Counted from the stretch's first letter, positions 1 through 11,256 are shown. The stretch: 64,000 nt of DNA from Muscardinus avellanarius (GCA_963383645.1 OY726557.1:157297099-157361098), one strand, 5' to 3'. The notes: generated by a model from the sequence alone, not told the origin. Numbers and translations: made by a program.

Positions 1-139
1 ACCATCGTCTTATTTCCTTGTAGAAAAATCTGGACAGGTGTGGGGCAGAGGATTGCAACTAATGTATATTGAGAATCTATTGTGCATATACAAGCATACC
101 GATATGCACTTTAAAACTCAGTCCTTGCCATAATCTTAT

Positions 140-310
140 GTGACAAATACTATTACCCTCCATTTTTTCATATGAAGAAAATAAGGATTAGAAAGATTGT
201 ATAATCATCCTAAGGAAATAAAAGCTGAGAGCGAGACCAAGGTTGAAAACAGGTCTTTCAGTTGCTGTGCTTTGCTCATCCACACACTGCCTCCCTATGC
301 TGCAGAGCCT
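140..310 (-). mobile_element. MIR SINE fragment
   Basis: The stretch follows the reverse MIR pattern: a CATTTT...GAAGAAAATAAGG block, a degraded region, then CCAAGGTTGAAAACAGGTCT. Old and diverged; edges approximate. Confidence 0.5.
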
Positions 311-858
311 CAGCCAAAGACAGCTTTAGGAATAAATGAATCATTTGAAAGGCCTCTGCCCTGCCGTGATCCTCATATTTCTGCAAGACCTAACTAGTAA
401 ATGATGCCCAAGCATGTGTCTACTAAGCTCTGGCTGGGTGTAATGTTTCTAGGTTTATTTACAGTATGGGGTTCATTCTTGATTCCTGAGCTGACTCTGG
501 GCACTGTGTCTTCCAGGCTGAATTTACCTCTGGCACCAGAGGATCGCTGCTTTGTCTTTCATCACTTGGGTACACTGGATACTAACTCCTTCCAAATGAA
601 GTAATTAGTTGACATTTATTAAAAGAAATCTCTGAAACCAGTGATTGCAAAATCTATTAGCTGTGAAAAATTTAAAGAGAGACTTTCCTTCTATAACCTC
701 TATGGAATTTAAGTAGTAGGCATAAAAATAGTAAGAAGAAAATTATAAGCAAAACTCACCAAGGGAGCTATTTTCCTTAGTCTAGAGCTTATAGTAACCA
801 AAAAGTAATCAGCAACCCCAATATTCAAATTACTAGCAGATTGACTTGTGGAAAAAAA
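311..858. other. Unique noncoding stretch
   Basis: I recognise no repeat, gene or RNA here. Two open frames of about 66 codons lack similarity to anything I know and have no splice context. Confidence 0.5.
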
Positions 859-864
859 ATATAT

Positions 865-938
<74 letters not shown>
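859..938. repeat. Compound (AT)n(AG)n microsatellite
   Basis: An alternating AT tract of about 40 bp passes directly into 38 bp of AG. The junction is sharp. Confidence 0.97.
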
Positions 939-943
<5 letters not shown>

Positions 944-1099
944 GTGAGATCTGCAGTTGCTACTAGGCGTGGAGGTGAGGTGACATAAAATAATTCAATT
1001 GGAAAAACAGAGTCATTTTCAGCCAGCATTCATACCCAGCAGGTAACAAAGGAGAACGAATGAGCTGGTATTGGTTTAGTCCCTTCTATAACCGTCTAG

Positions 1100-1210
1100 G
1101 TAATGGAGAATTTCATATATTTATTTTGTCCGTAAATTCTCATAATAGTCGTCAAAGATGATGGCTATTTGTACCATCATTCAGAGGACATGCATGTTCA
1201 CAAAAGTCTT
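1100..1210 (-). mobile_element. Possible MIR fragment
   Basis: AAATTCTCATAATAGTCGTC followed by ATTCAGAGGACATGCATGTT resembles the reverse MIR core and tail (CTCACAAC..., CAGATGAGGAAACTGAGG). Weak. Confidence 0.3.
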
Positions 1211-2332
1211 TTGAAGTAATGTATTCCAGGATGCGTCTAATCACTTAAAGCTTTCTTAGAATCACGCCATTAACCTCACCTGGTTGGTTGTCCAAAAGCA
1301 AAAAACAGAGAGCTATATGATTCTTATTCTGGATTGTGGAGTAATAGGTATTTATCACCGTTCTGTTCTGAGTCCCCATTAAAGGAATTTTTAAAAGCCT
1401 TATGCAACAAAATGAATTTAAGATAGAACAAAAAGGACATTTTAGAAATTAAAAATATGATGTCAAAAAAGAATATTAGAAATATTATATATAATTCACA
1501 TTTGTTAGAATTAATGTATAATATAATCTATATATTCATAAAATAGTATATGTAGTCATATAATCTATTATATATTATTTGTGTATGTCTATAAAAATAA
1601 TACTTGCAGTTGAATATTTAGTGCCTGTTGAGAACAAAACCATCATGCAATGTCTAAGAGTACAACTAGGAAGGTGTACCCTTCCCTGTATGTTTTTAAG
1701 TATACTCAGAAGTACTGATGAATTTGATCCAGAATCATAAAATTATATCCTGAAAGGTCTCCTAGTGGCCTGGAAAAATAAACGTTCCTACCAACACAAC
1801 ATTTAAACAGTCAGTGGCTTGGGCTGAGCCAACAGGATATAAAATAAATAAATAAAAAACAGTTGGTTGAGAAGTGGAAATTTCAAGATGAAAACATTGG
1901 GGATTTTCTGATCTTCACTAAAATGTTATTTTTTCAAAAATTGGATGTCATCAAACTTGTTTGTGGATACGGGGCATGAGCCATGAGCACTGAGGACCGT
2001 TTGACTGTCCCTGCTGCTGAACATGCTGGGAGAAAGAAACATCTGGAAGCTGGCTGAATTATTTTGAGCCATGGGGAATTGCTTTAGGGAAAGAGAAATA
2101 ATTTTCTAATTGGTCCCTTTGCAGCATACAGAATTGATCTCCTGTGGAATATGCCACCAGGTAATGGATTTGCATCATCCAGTCATAGTAAAAAGTTAAA
2201 AAAAAATCTGATCTGGAGAGCTAACACATTTGAAATAAAACTAAAGACTATGAGTAAAGTGGAAAGAGGAGTTCTCAAAGGAAGGGTAAGAAGGATTAGA
2301 TTCCTGCTTAGCATGTGAGAAATGCAGATGTT
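1211..2332. other. AT-rich noncoding stretch
   Basis: AT-rich DNA, densest in TA steps at about 1480-1620. No gene or identifiable repeat seen. Confidence 0.5.
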
Positions 2333-2348
2333 CCCCCCCCCCCCCCCC
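2333..2348. repeat. Poly(C) tract, 16 bp
   Basis: Sixteen consecutive C. Exact length may be a sequencing uncertainty. Confidence 0.9.
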
Positions 2349-2999
2349 AGTCCCAGGCAGCTCTGTGTTCATTAGGCTGCACCAGCAGCTGTTTGGGGCT
2401 TAAGTTGACATCGGTGGTGTTTGTCTAAGCCTCGTACCTCTTAACTGACTATGTGAAATGCACACCTCAGAGTTAGGGCATGCTTGACGCAAGCTGTGCT
2501 GTGGAACTCACAGCTGATAATTTCCCTAGAGGCAGATGAGTTGCAGAAAGACAAAACCAAGATAAATTATATTCATGGAGAAATAAAAAGTGTAAGGGGA
2601 CCTAGTAGGTTGAAGCTGGCCAGTAATACAGTCACTCAAAGACTGCAGGTAAAAACAGTCCCCTGGGTTTCTGCACTTCTTTCTGCACTCAGTCAAGGGT
2701 AGAAAACAAGAAGCCAAAAACTGTGGTGAAATCGTTTTCATGAAGGAAAACTGCTAGAAATGTAGGAGCTGTGGTATAGATGGAACAGGAAAACTAAGAG
2801 CAAGCCTGGATGCCAAAGATGTGGATTCCGGCTCAAAGTGTCACTCCCAGCTATTGAGGTGGAAGCCACAGCGGTGGCTTCAGAAGATCTACATGGTTTC
2901 ATGTTCTGAGATGAATACGCCATGCTTTTGTATCAGGAATAATTATATTATGTATAGACATGGTAATAACAATACCTTTTTGATCTGAAGAATTTCTCC
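2349..2999. other. Unique noncoding stretch
   Basis: Mixed-composition DNA with short opposed open frames at 2484-2741 that overlap each other. None resembles a known protein. Confidence 0.45.
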
Positions 3000-3400
3000 T
3001 AGGGCTGGAGTTTAATAATGTAGTTTAGGGGAGGATACTCGGAGCAGCCAGCCCAGGCAAAATCCCGGGGGTGGGTGTAAGCTGAAGAGACAAATGTGAC
3101 TCCCATAATCCCTGCCAGCTGGTATCCCCACCATGCATGGTCTACTCCTCTTGAGGACAAGTGGAACGCTTTGGCCTATGACTTGCTCCTAAGGGATTGG
3201 CTATGAAGAACCGTATGGGATGTCCGGTCCCATCATTAACTTTATGCTATATAAGAGTTCATCTTAGCAAATTGGAATAACAGCTTCTCCTTGCTGGCTT
3301 CATGAAGTGAGCAGTCGGGAGTTTATAGATGAGAGAATGAGTAACCAAACAGAGAGAGCAAGAATCTAATGGCTTCTATTTCAAAAAGTAAGAAAAGGAG
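3000..3400 (+). mobile_element. Possible ancient LTR/MER-type repeat
   Basis: Blocks such as CTTTGGCCTATGACTTGCTC and CTTGCTGGCTTCATGAAGTG resemble the body of old mammalian LTR-type repeats. Family and edges are uncertain. Confidence 0.3.
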
Positions 3401-3881
3401 GAAAAAAGGAGATGGTGATTCCTGAAGGTTAGGAGTTGAAAAAATGTGATTTTATTAGGTGTTCTGCATTAAGATCCACCCACATCATCCATCCCATCCA
3501 GCCTCATGCAATTATTGGGCAGCAAAGTAACTTTATGACATTTTCCAAAAGGGTGTCTATGAAAACCACTCAGCTGAGGGCAGAAGGCCAGGGCTTAATG
3601 AAGAGAAATGGTGTGGGTGAGAAAGTGTTGTCAAATAGTAATATAAGTAGGTTTCACTTTCGTGGCAGTTTCTGATGTTTTTCTTACAATTAAATTATTT
3701 TACAAACATTTGCCAATTATATGTTTATAATCTGATGTTGGCAAGCCCTAATTTCCCCATTTAACTTCCTGTAGTGTGTTATCATTTACAACTCTTAAAA
3801 ATAGTGCTATTAGTGTCTTAGGCCACATATTTTAAGTCAGTATTAAAGCCATAGTAAAATACAAGTAAATAGTGGTTTTGT

Positions 3882-3882
<1 letters not shown>
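3401..3882. other. Unique noncoding stretch
   Basis: No recognised repeat. One 79-codon frame at 3436-3675 without recognisable motifs. Confidence 0.45.

Positions 3883-3935
<53 letters not shown>
3883..3935. repeat. (CT)n microsatellite at SINE tail
   Basis: About 53 bp of pure CT directly abuts the 3' end (plus-strand left edge) of the minus-strand SINE that begins at 3936, replacing the usual T-run. Confidence 0.97.
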
Positions 3936-3938
<3 letters not shown>

Positions 3939-4195
3939 ACTGGGGTTTGAAACAATGGGAATTCTACCTTTAAAATACATTTCTAGGTTGGGGGGTAGTC
4001 TCACATTATGATGTAAGACTATAATGTACCAATAAAAGTATAAAATGCATAAATAAAATACATCCCCAGCAACTCCCCCTACCCATTTAGAAACAAGGTC
4101 TCCCGAAGTTGTTGAAAGTAGCCTTGAACCTGCAGTCTGCTTGTCTCAGCTTCCTATGTACTGGGATTACAGGCATGTGCCACCACACCCAACAA
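3936..4195 (-). mobile_element. B1-dID/MEN SINE, split by an L1 3' end
   Basis: ID half (ATACTGGGGTTTGAAACAAT...TTCTACCT) at 3936-3971 and CATCCCCAGC plus the B1 half (ending CTGGGATTACAGGCATGTGC) from 4064 on. The 74-bp insert at 3981-4054 separates them. Confidence 0.85.
3981..4054 (+). mobile_element. Truncated L1 3' end inserted in SINE
   Basis: Contains ATGATGTAAGACTATAATG and CCAATAAAAG, the same L1 3' terminus seen near 56400. Flanked by a 9-bp TSD, AAAATACAT, at 3972-3980 and 4055-4063, which restores the SINE when one copy is removed. Confidence 0.85.
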
Positions 4196-4554
4196 TAAGT
4201 TTCATGTGTGCGTGTGTTTAATTTTCATCCCCCCTCCTAGTTGTTTTGCCTTCACCATACTACTGGAATGAGTGTCGGGAGAAGGACACTCCCCAAACCT
4301 GGCTAAGCAGGACCATGGACCTTCTGGAGATCCTCTCTCCTCTCCTCACCACTCAGCCTCCTCACACACTAGGGTGTCTCTGCTGTGTAAGGTGCACACC
4401 CTAGCCCTCCTCCCTAGCAAGTTCTTCCTGCTGGCCAGCGCTTTTCTTACTCACAAGGATGGGTGTGCATCAAACGGAAGTTCATGCTGATCTCTCCATC
4501 TAGGGTTGTCTCTCTTGCCCCTGAACACTCACTCACTTCTAAACTCCTAGCATC
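4196..4554. other. Unique noncoding stretch
   Basis: C/T-rich. A 9-bp inverted pair CTAGGGTGT / ACACCCTAG lies at about 4369-4405. No gene seen. Confidence 0.4.
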
Positions 4555-4764
4555 CGCCGGGCGTGGTGGTACATGCTTGTAATCCAACATTTAGGAGTCT
4601 GAGACAGAAGGATTGCAGTTCGAGGAAAGCCTCATTACTACTTAGTGAGGCCCTTTGCAACTCAGTAAGACCCTTTTTTAAAATAAAAAGACTAAAAAGT
4701 AGAGCTGGGGGAGTAGCTCGGAGGTAGAATGTCCCTTGGTTCCATCCCCAGTATCATAAAAAAA
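4555..4764 (+). mobile_element. B1-dID/MEN SINE
   Basis: Left half starts GCCGGGCGTGGTGGTACATG; right half GAGCTGGGGGAGTAGCTCGG and CCATCCCCAGTATCA. The A-rich tail leads into a GATA microsatellite. Confidence 0.93.
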
Positions 4765-4765
4765 A

Positions 4766-4806
4766 TGGATAGATAGATAGATAGATAGATGATAGATAGA
4801 TAGATA
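4766..4806. repeat. (GATA)n microsatellite
   Basis: About ten GATA units with one slipped unit, grown from the tail of the preceding SINE. Confidence 0.95.
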
Positions 4807-4959
4807 AACAAACCCAGTGTCCCTGAACCTGATCTTGTGATTCTGGTGAATCCTGAAAATTTAACTTGTGCTCTAATTATGCCTCTAAACCACCCATTTA
4901 AGGTTTCCAGTTCTTTTCTTACTAAATGAAATACGCCACCTTTTCCCATTCCTTATTGT

Positions 4960-5405
4960 CCTTGACATCTGTCATGTTGGAGTCCAGTACCAGTGCTGTG
5001 GTCCCACTTGCTGTCTGAGGAGATCAAGGCAGGGCATTAAGGATTTGCTCACATTGGGCATCTCCCTCTGACCAGTGCTTCTCTGGGTGTCCCACCCCTC
5101 CTTGTTCCTTCCATGCATGCTTCCACCTGAGGGCCTCGGCACTATTTCTGCTGTCTGGGATGCCCTTCCCATGAGTATCTGCATAATTCACCTCTGGCCT
5201 CCTCCAGGTCTTTGCTGGCTCCACCATGGATCACAACACTCTCCCGTGACCATGGCTCATATCCTGGTCTACTGGTTTTCTGCTTTGCTCCAATTCTATT
5301 TTTCTCCATCATTCAAGAAGTTTTACTGTGTCATTTGGACAGCGTGTTACTCTTCTATTTTTTTAGAGTGAAGACATGGTTTTTTCTATTATTAATTTGA
5401 AAAGT
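4960..5405 (+). mobile_element. L2 LINE fragment
   Basis: GGGCCTCGGCACTATTTCTG, CTGGGATGCCCTTCCC and CCTCCAGGTCTTTGCTGGCT follow the L2 3' region (GGGCCTTTGCACTTGCTGTTC..., TGGAACGCTCTTCC). No intact reading frame. Confidence 0.7.
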
Positions 5406-5419
5406 ATTTCTTTAGCATT

Positions 5420-5988
5420 TTTATGGATTTAGTACAACAAGAAGAATTTGTTGTCTTGAGGATTGGGTTAAAATTGAAGGAAATGAGAAAGATTACTGTG
5501 CAGATATCTAAATGGAGAATGTTCCAGAGAGAAGAAAGAGTGGTTGCAAAGGCCCCGAGATTGAAGTGTGCTTGGGAAACCCAAGGCAGCCGTTGCTTGG
5601 CTGTAACAGAGTCACCACGGGAGGAAACAGTAGAAGATGAACTCAGAGAAGGATGGAGGCAGTGGGTTAAGGAAGGACACATCAGATGGAGCTTGAGGCC
5701 ATCATGTGAGCTTTGGCTTAAGCTGGTGAAGACAAAGTTGGAGAATTTTGACCTGAGGAATATCTTGATGCAACTTAATATTTTAAAATGATAACTGATT
5801 CCTATGTTAAGACAAGGGGGAAGAATTAAACTGTAGTGCAAAAATTCAGATGAGACATGGGGTAGGCTCAACCATGGTGGTGGCCACAGCAGTAGCAGGA
5901 AGTGGGTGGATTTTGGATTTAAGTTTGATGGTATAGACAAGATGATTTGCTGACAGGTAGGAAGAGAAGTGAAAGGTAAACTCTAGGA
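5420..5988 (-). mobile_element. L2 LINE fragment, opposed to the previous one
   Basis: Reverse L2: GAATGTTCCAGAGAGAAGAA, TTGCAAAGGCCCCGAGATTG, then GGATTTAAGTTTGATGG and GATTTGCTGACAGGTAGG. A 182-codon minus-strand frame (5392-5940) lies in this relic and has no reverse transcriptase motif. Confidence 0.65.
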
Positions 5989-6007
5989 TAGTATCAAGAT
6001 CTTTTGT

Positions 6008-6192
6008 GTGGGGGTGGGTACTGGGGTTCCTGGAAGCCCTTCTACCTCCGGGTTACACTCCCAGACCTATTTTATATATTTTTGTTTGGAAACAGGGTCT
6101 CTTAAGCCAGCGCAGCTGGCTTCGAACCTGCGCGATCCTCCTGTCTTTGCCTCCCAAGTGCGGGATTACAAGCGTGCGCCACCACGCCTGGC
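6008..6192 (-). mobile_element. Young-type B1-dID/MEN SINE with TSD
   Basis: Carries the young-subfamily signature GGGGTTCCTGGAAGCCCTTC and CTCTTAAGCCAGCGCAGCTG. Flanked by TAGTATCAAGATYTTTTGT at 5989-6007 and 6193-6210 (one base shorter). It sits at the edge of the L2 relic. Confidence 0.95.
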
Positions 6193-6243
6193 TAGTATCA
6201 AGATTTTTGTTCTGAACACTGGACCTATAAATTGCAAATCATT

Positions 6244-6454
6244 CTTTTTTTTTTTTTTCAGCATTGAAGATGGAACCCAGGGGCATTCCACCTCTGAGTG
6301 ACATCCCCAGCCCTCTTTTTTATCCTTTATTTTGAAATAGGGTCTGAGTTGCAAAGGCCCTCACTAAGTAGCTGAGGCTGTTTGTAAACTACGATCCTCC
6401 TGTCTCAGTCTCCCAAATGCTGGGATTACAAGCATGTGACACATACTCAGCCAA
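6244..6454 (-). mobile_element. B1-dID/MEN SINE
   Basis: T-run, then ID half (GATGGAACCCAGGGGCATTC) and B1 half (TGCTGGGATTACAAGCATG) in reverse. More diverged than the neighbour at 6008. Confidence 0.92.
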
Positions 6455-6604
6455 ATTATTCTTTACTTTGAGAAAAAAATGTGGATAAAATATCAGCCTA
6501 GCATATAATGCAAGTGCTTTTGATATTACACACCTGATGCCCACCCCCTTCACAAGTCCAAAGCAATAATTGACAGTCTGTATAGAAAGCTACCTTGGGT
6601 CATG

Positions 6605-6992
6605 TCTTGATCAACATTCTCATTGTGGTGATCAAAAAACCTGACCACACAACTTAGAAGAAGGAAGATTTATTTGCTCATGGGTTTTGGAGATTTCAGA
6701 GTTTGGCTCCATGTCAGGCTGGGTCTGCAGAGCTCAGGACATGGTGGTAAAAAGTGGAGGGAGGGAGGGAGAGAGGGAGGGAGGGAGAGAGCAAAGCTTA
6801 ACTCTCACATCATGGAGACTGGGAGGAGGGGGAGAGCACGCACACGCAGGGTGATAAAAGGATCATACATAATCCCCATGCCCACACCCTCAGGGACCCC
6901 CTCCTTAACAACCAACTCTGCTTTCACCATTGCTACCTTATATTTGCATTTCTTCGAGGGCAAGGGGGACATTCTAAATCAAACCATTACAG
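6605..6992 (-). mobile_element. MaLR-like LTR
   Basis: Reverse MaLR pattern: CAACATTCTCATTGTGGTGA, GGAAGATTTATTTGCTCATG, CATCATGGAGACTGG, and the terminus GACATTCTAAATCAAACCAT. Close in structure to the copy at 12045-12834. Confidence 0.6.
6756..6790. repeat. GGGA-rich tract
   Basis: Purine tract of GGGA/GAGA units inside the LTR. Confidence 0.85.
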
Positions 6993-7185
6993 ATCATTTT
7001 AGTTGTTGATGAAAAGAGTCATTGTAGGTTACTTTACAAACGACTCAAAATCATTTGGGTTTGTTTGCAGAAATAGCAAAATAGCAACTGCTTGCCAGCT
7101 CTGAATATCCTGGACCTGGAATTTCTGATAACTTAAGTCAGAAGGGTCTGCCTAGGAGGAACTCCACATTAGCTGGGCACAGGCT

Positions 7186-7310
7186 CTGAGTTTTTACTCC
7201 AGACTTGCTCTGTGCTTCAGGCAAGCTGCATAATTGATGCCTCCATTTTCCCACTTGTAAATCAAGGGTAGAATGAATTATATTAATGCTTTGAGGTTCT
7301 TTCAGGAAGG
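7186..7310 (+). mobile_element. MIR SINE fragment
   Basis: CTGTGCTTCAGGCAAGCTGC, CCTCCATTTTCCCACTTGTA and GGTAGAATGAATTATATTAA follow the MIR core. Confidence 0.5.
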
Positions 7311-8123
7311 TGTCCTGTAATGTTGAGTTCTTATTAGAGACTTGAGGAAGAAGAAAGTAGCTTCCTTCTCCCAATTTCTGGGGAGCCAGCTGAAAATGAC
7401 TGGGATTTAATGAGTTATTGAGACAGTGTGTTATTTAAAAAGCCATGAGATCAGTGCTTCCACATCAATAAATATGCGGGATGGTCCCAGGAGAGATGTG
7501 CTGGTGTACAGTCGCCAGCTCGTAAAGGTGGCTCTGTGGGCACTGGGCCGGAGCAGGGGCCTCCCAGGAGGTAGCCAAGTCTCCTGATTTTTTACTCTGA
7601 TGTCAGAGCTCCTACTGGCCTCTTGCTGTGTGACCTTGGGGCAGGTGGGCTAAGCTGGAGCCTCTCCAACAGCTCGAGGCTCTTTTCAGGGCCCCTGAGT
7701 CTCCCTGGAGGCGGTGAGGTAATGACTAGATCAGCATGCTATGCTTCCCGATGTGACCCTGGGCAGCAGGGTTACTCTGTATACAGAGGGCAGCCAGCCT
7801 GCTCTATGAAAAGCGCTCTTGCCTGCTGCCTGATGACTACTGCCCAGGAGGAATTCAATTCCTTGCCTCACACTTTCCACAGCTTCTCTGGCCAAGATCC
7901 TGAGGCTTCAAGAGAAGGAGAGATCAACTGAGCTAATTGCGTTTGAGATCTATCCCAGTCTCCCTGTTCAGGGAATTTCAAAGGTCAAGACCACATGCTG
8001 TCCAAATTCCAGTGTGACTCCAGTAGATTCCTGAAAGGTGGCTACTGCAAGCAAGAGCAGGAGAAATAGGATCAATTAACTCCAACAGAAATCCAACACC
8101 AACAGAAATGTGGCTAGAGCTAA
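7311..8123. other. Noncoding stretch with possible MIR
   Basis: CTCTTGCTGTGTGACCTTGGG at about 7621 is MIR-like. A 102-codon frame (7623-7931) overlaps it and shows no protein signature. The rest is unique. Confidence 0.4.
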
Positions 8124-8306
8124 TTTTTTTGGTACGGAAGATTGAACCCAGGGACATTCTACCTCTGAGCTACAACCCCAGCCCGTTTTTACTTACTGTG
8201 TTAAAACAGGGCCTTACATAGTTGCTAAGGCTGGTCTCAACCTTGTGACCCTCCTGTCTCAGCCTCTCAAGTACTGGGTTTGGAGGTGTGTGCCACCATG
8301 CCCAGC
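8124..8306 (-). mobile_element. B1-dID/MEN SINE
   Basis: Short T-run, GATTGAACCCAGGGACATTC, CTCAGCCTCTCAAGTACTGG, end CACCATGCCCAGC. Confidence 0.92.
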
Positions 8307-8514
8307 TTGAGGAATTCTTAAAGGCCAAGAGTCTTTGTTACCCCAGGGCTCCCTACACAGCTTTTTCTGCACATTCATTATTGTTATGGTAGCAATACAA
8401 TTGTATTTATACTAGTTGGTGCATAGAGATGAAGCAAGGTGTAGCTGAAGAACTCAAGAAAACTGCAGGGGTATCATGGAAAGATACCGGGATGAACATC
8501 CTGGGAGAAAATTC

Positions 8515-8700
8515 TAACTTTTCACTTCATTGTTATTCTAGGCAAGAATTTGAGTCATTTTAGTCCTGGTTTCTTTATTTGCAAAATGTCAAATGAAATG
8601 GTGTGGCCTGCAGGTTTGTGGTAAGATAGGTCAAGCATTCCCTTCTAAGCAGTAGATACTGCATGGCACTTGACACATTGCATGCCACAGAGGAGATGCT
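8515..8700 (+). mobile_element. MIR SINE fragment
   Basis: GTCCTGGTTTCTTTATTTGC, AAATGTCAAATG and GTAGATACTGCATGGCACTT fit the MIR core and tail. Confidence 0.45.
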
Positions 8701-8716
8701 TTAAAAAAATGGACAT

Positions 8717-8852
8717 TTCCAGGCACAGCAGTGCATGCCTGAAATCCCAGCACTTGGAAGGCTAAGACACAGGGATCACAGGTTAGAGACCAGTCTCAAC
8801 AGCTTAAGTGAGACTCTCAGCAATCTAGGAAGACCCTATTTCAAAACAAAAA

Positions 8853-8895
<43 letters not shown>

Positions 8896-8963
8896 AAGAA
8901 AGGGCAGGGAGTGTTGCTTAGAAGTAGAATGTCCCTAGGTTCAATCCTCAGTACAAAAATAAC
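8717..8963 (+). mobile_element. B1-dID/MEN SINE with expanded linker
   Basis: CAGGCACAGCAGTGCATGCC starts the B1 half. An (AAAT)n run at 8849-8895 has expanded in the A-rich linker between the halves, followed by the ID half GTTCAATCCTCAGTAC. Confidence 0.9.
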
Positions 8964-8966
8964 AAA

Positions 8967-9060
8967 ATATATATACATATATATACACACATATATATAG
9001 TATACATGTGTATACACATGTATATATATATATACATATATATGTATATGTGTGTATGTA
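8967..9060. repeat. AT/TG-rich imperfect microsatellite
   Basis: Interrupted TATATACA/TATGTG units, self-complementary in places, between the SINE above and a separate ID half. Confidence 0.85.
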
Positions 9061-9133
9061 TTAGCTCAGTAGTAGAATGCCCTTGGGTTCAATTTCCAGT
9101 ACCACAAAACAAAACCAAAAAAAAAAAAAAAGA
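9060..9133 (+). mobile_element. ID-half SINE fragment
   Basis: Only the tRNA-like half is present: TTAGCTCAGTAGTAGAATGC and CAATTTCCAGTACCAC, then an A-rich tail. Confidence 0.8.
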
Positions 9134-9639
9134 AATTGTAATTTCTACACTGAATGCACTTGATACTGTTCTGGGCAATAATATATGCACTGGAAATGTT
9201 AGTGCATTCTACCTCTATTGGAATGTAAAGGACTATTTCAGTTTTTTGCAAGATCATTTGCCTCACCTTGATACTCAAGTCATAATATTTATCACCCACT
9301 GCCCAAAGGCAACAGAGTTCTAACCAAGTCATTGAAAATAAGACCTAGTTTTTGGTACCTGTAGTGACCACAGAGATGATGCCACCTGACTAAATGCCCT
9401 GTGTGTAAGTCTTTCTGCCCAACACAATTTACTATCTAGAGATGTTGACAGTGGTTCCTGTCCTGCCACAAGTTGTTACTTTCCAATTGTCTGAAAACTC
9501 TTTCTTGTAATTAAAGATCCTCTAGGTATAATGTGAAAGCAACCAACCCTAGTGAAGTTCACCAAAAAGACAGGCATTTTCAGTAGAATAAATTCAATTA
9601 GACTATATCAGATATAATATCAGGTATTATGTAGAAGAC
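9134..9639. other. Unique noncoding stretch
   Basis: No recognised element. Opposed frames (9006-9323 plus, 9066-9332 minus) run through SINE sequence. Confidence 0.45.
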
Positions 9640-10030
9640 TTAGGATAATCTTCTTCCCTTGGCCTCAATCACAGCTCCAATATTTTGCAGATCTCTGCTC
9701 TCCTTGTTGTTATACAAAACCTCCAGGGCATATCTGCTTTCCAATGCAGGTGGCTTAGAACTATAGTGGAAGGATGTGGTTACATTTCCCTTGCTGCTCC
9801 AGGCTATGAAATCATTAAAAGTCCCCTTCTTTTCTGCTAATCCCAATTTGTACAACTCTTGCTTCTTGAGAACTATCCTTTGGAAAAAAATTATCTAGAA
9901 GATCTTCTGGTTTTCCATGTGCATGAATGGGTACTTTCCCAACCTCTGTTTTAGAAAGAGAATCAAAGACAGATTTCAGCCTAAGGCAATTGTAGAAGGC
10001 CAAGTTCTCTGCTTCAAAGATCAACTGTGA
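9640..10030 (-). pseudogene. Candidate frameshifted pseudogene, unidentified
   Basis: Read on the minus strand, frames at 10024-9815 (69 codons) and 9855-9640 (71 codons) overlap and differ by one frame. Together they give about 125 residues of balanced, non-repetitive composition, including HYSSKPPALESRYALEVL and AENLAFYNCLRLKSVFD, ending in a stop. That would suit a retrocopy or decayed exon with one frameshift near 9840-9855. I do not recognise the protein, and no poly(A) remnant is visible at the left edge. Chance open frames remain possible. Confidence 0.3.
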
Positions 10031-11036
10031 TCAGAAGGTTACCTAGGGATTAATGACCATCTGGGAGAGGCTGGCTCTTAAATCCAACATAAGAAATGCA
10101 GGACACTGCAATTCTTATTCCCTATCCTGAAAAGAACAACCATCTAAAATCATATTCTCCCCTTGATTGATTATGCAATGAATCAGAACAAATATATAAA
10201 GAACAGTTTTTGTGGCTATTCTGGAAATACATTGAAAGAATTTCTTGAAAATAAGCTCGTCTTTCTCTAGAGTCTGCATGTGAGCATAAATATATTTAGA
10301 GTCAATTTATTTTGACTACAGGGTTAATAGTTCCATGGGAGAAATAAAGGGCTCTCACTCAGAACTAATCATTATAATTATATTACAATCAAGTTTTGAT
10401 TATTTGTTTCAAGATTTTTCAAGTTATGGACAATGAGATTGTGTTGTGGACAATGAGATGCTATTTTCCATCTGTGAGTTGTGGTTACTTTCCTTAATTG
10501 TTTAAGTCAAAGCTCTTTTGACCACTCCATTGATCTCAAGTAATAGAAGTTTTTTTTCTGTAAAGATATATTTGTATGGGTTCGCATGAAAAGTTGACAA
10601 CTTAGTCTCAAGAAGAATAAGTACAGTTTACTCAGCTGGGCCTCATGGGAACAAGAATAGAGAAACCATCAATACCTTCGATAGTTTTAGAGAGTGATTT
10701 TTCTCTCTCCCCATGATAATCCTGTTGTCTCTCAGTCTTCATCTTGATTTTCATAGAGCCATCTGTCATTTATGGTATCACACCCACTTTCATACACCTC
10801 TACCAACATCCTTGTTCTTCTGGAGAGTCTGATCAACTCGGCTTAACTTTTTATTCTATAGGACACTGGCTAATTTATAAGCTGGTGGTCTTTGGGTCAG
10901 GTGCTTCTCCCTGAAAACAGTGACATTGTGGATAAAATGTGACAAATAAAATGAACTACAAGGTTAATATATAGATATTCAAAGTCTGTTTATTTGGAAG
11001 GGATTATGTACAGGCTTTTTAAAAGTCTCATTAAAG
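10031..11036. other. AT-rich unique stretch
   Basis: No gene or repeat recognised. A 16-bp imperfect tandem copy (TATGGACAATGAGATT, TGTGGACAATGAGATG) occurs at 10425-10460. Confidence 0.45.
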
Positions 11037-11256
11037 AGCAGGGCATGTGGCGTACACTTGTAATCCCAGCATTTGGGAGGCTGAGACAGGAGGATTGTGG
11101 TTTGAGGACAGCCTCAGCTACTTAGCGAGGCCCTTTGCAACTTGATGAGACCCTGTTTCAAAGTAAAAGAAAAAAAAATTAGTGTTTGGGGTGTAGTTCA
11201 GAGGTAGAATGTCCTTGTGTTCCATCCCCAGTACCACCAAAAAAAAAAAAAAAAAA
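11037..11256 (+). mobile_element. B1-dID/MEN SINE
   Basis: B1 half TGTAATCCCAGCATTTGGGA, ID half GTAGTTCAGAGGTAGAATG, CCATCCCCAGTACCACC, poly(A). Confidence 0.93.

Noticed and set aside
5392..5940. 182-codon minus-strand open frame, the longest in the window
   Set aside because: It lies in a reverse-strand L2 relic and has no reverse transcriptase or other domain motif; the reading frame is a chance survivor in repeat DNA.
7623..7931. 102-codon frame in apparently unique DNA, considered as an exon
   Set aside because: It begins in a MIR-like stretch, shows no domain, and has no convincing splice-site context.
9060..9133. tRNA-like motif (TAGCTCAG...TTCAATTTCC)
   Set aside because: It is the ID half of a SINE, not a tRNA gene; no cloverleaf with acceptor stem is formed.
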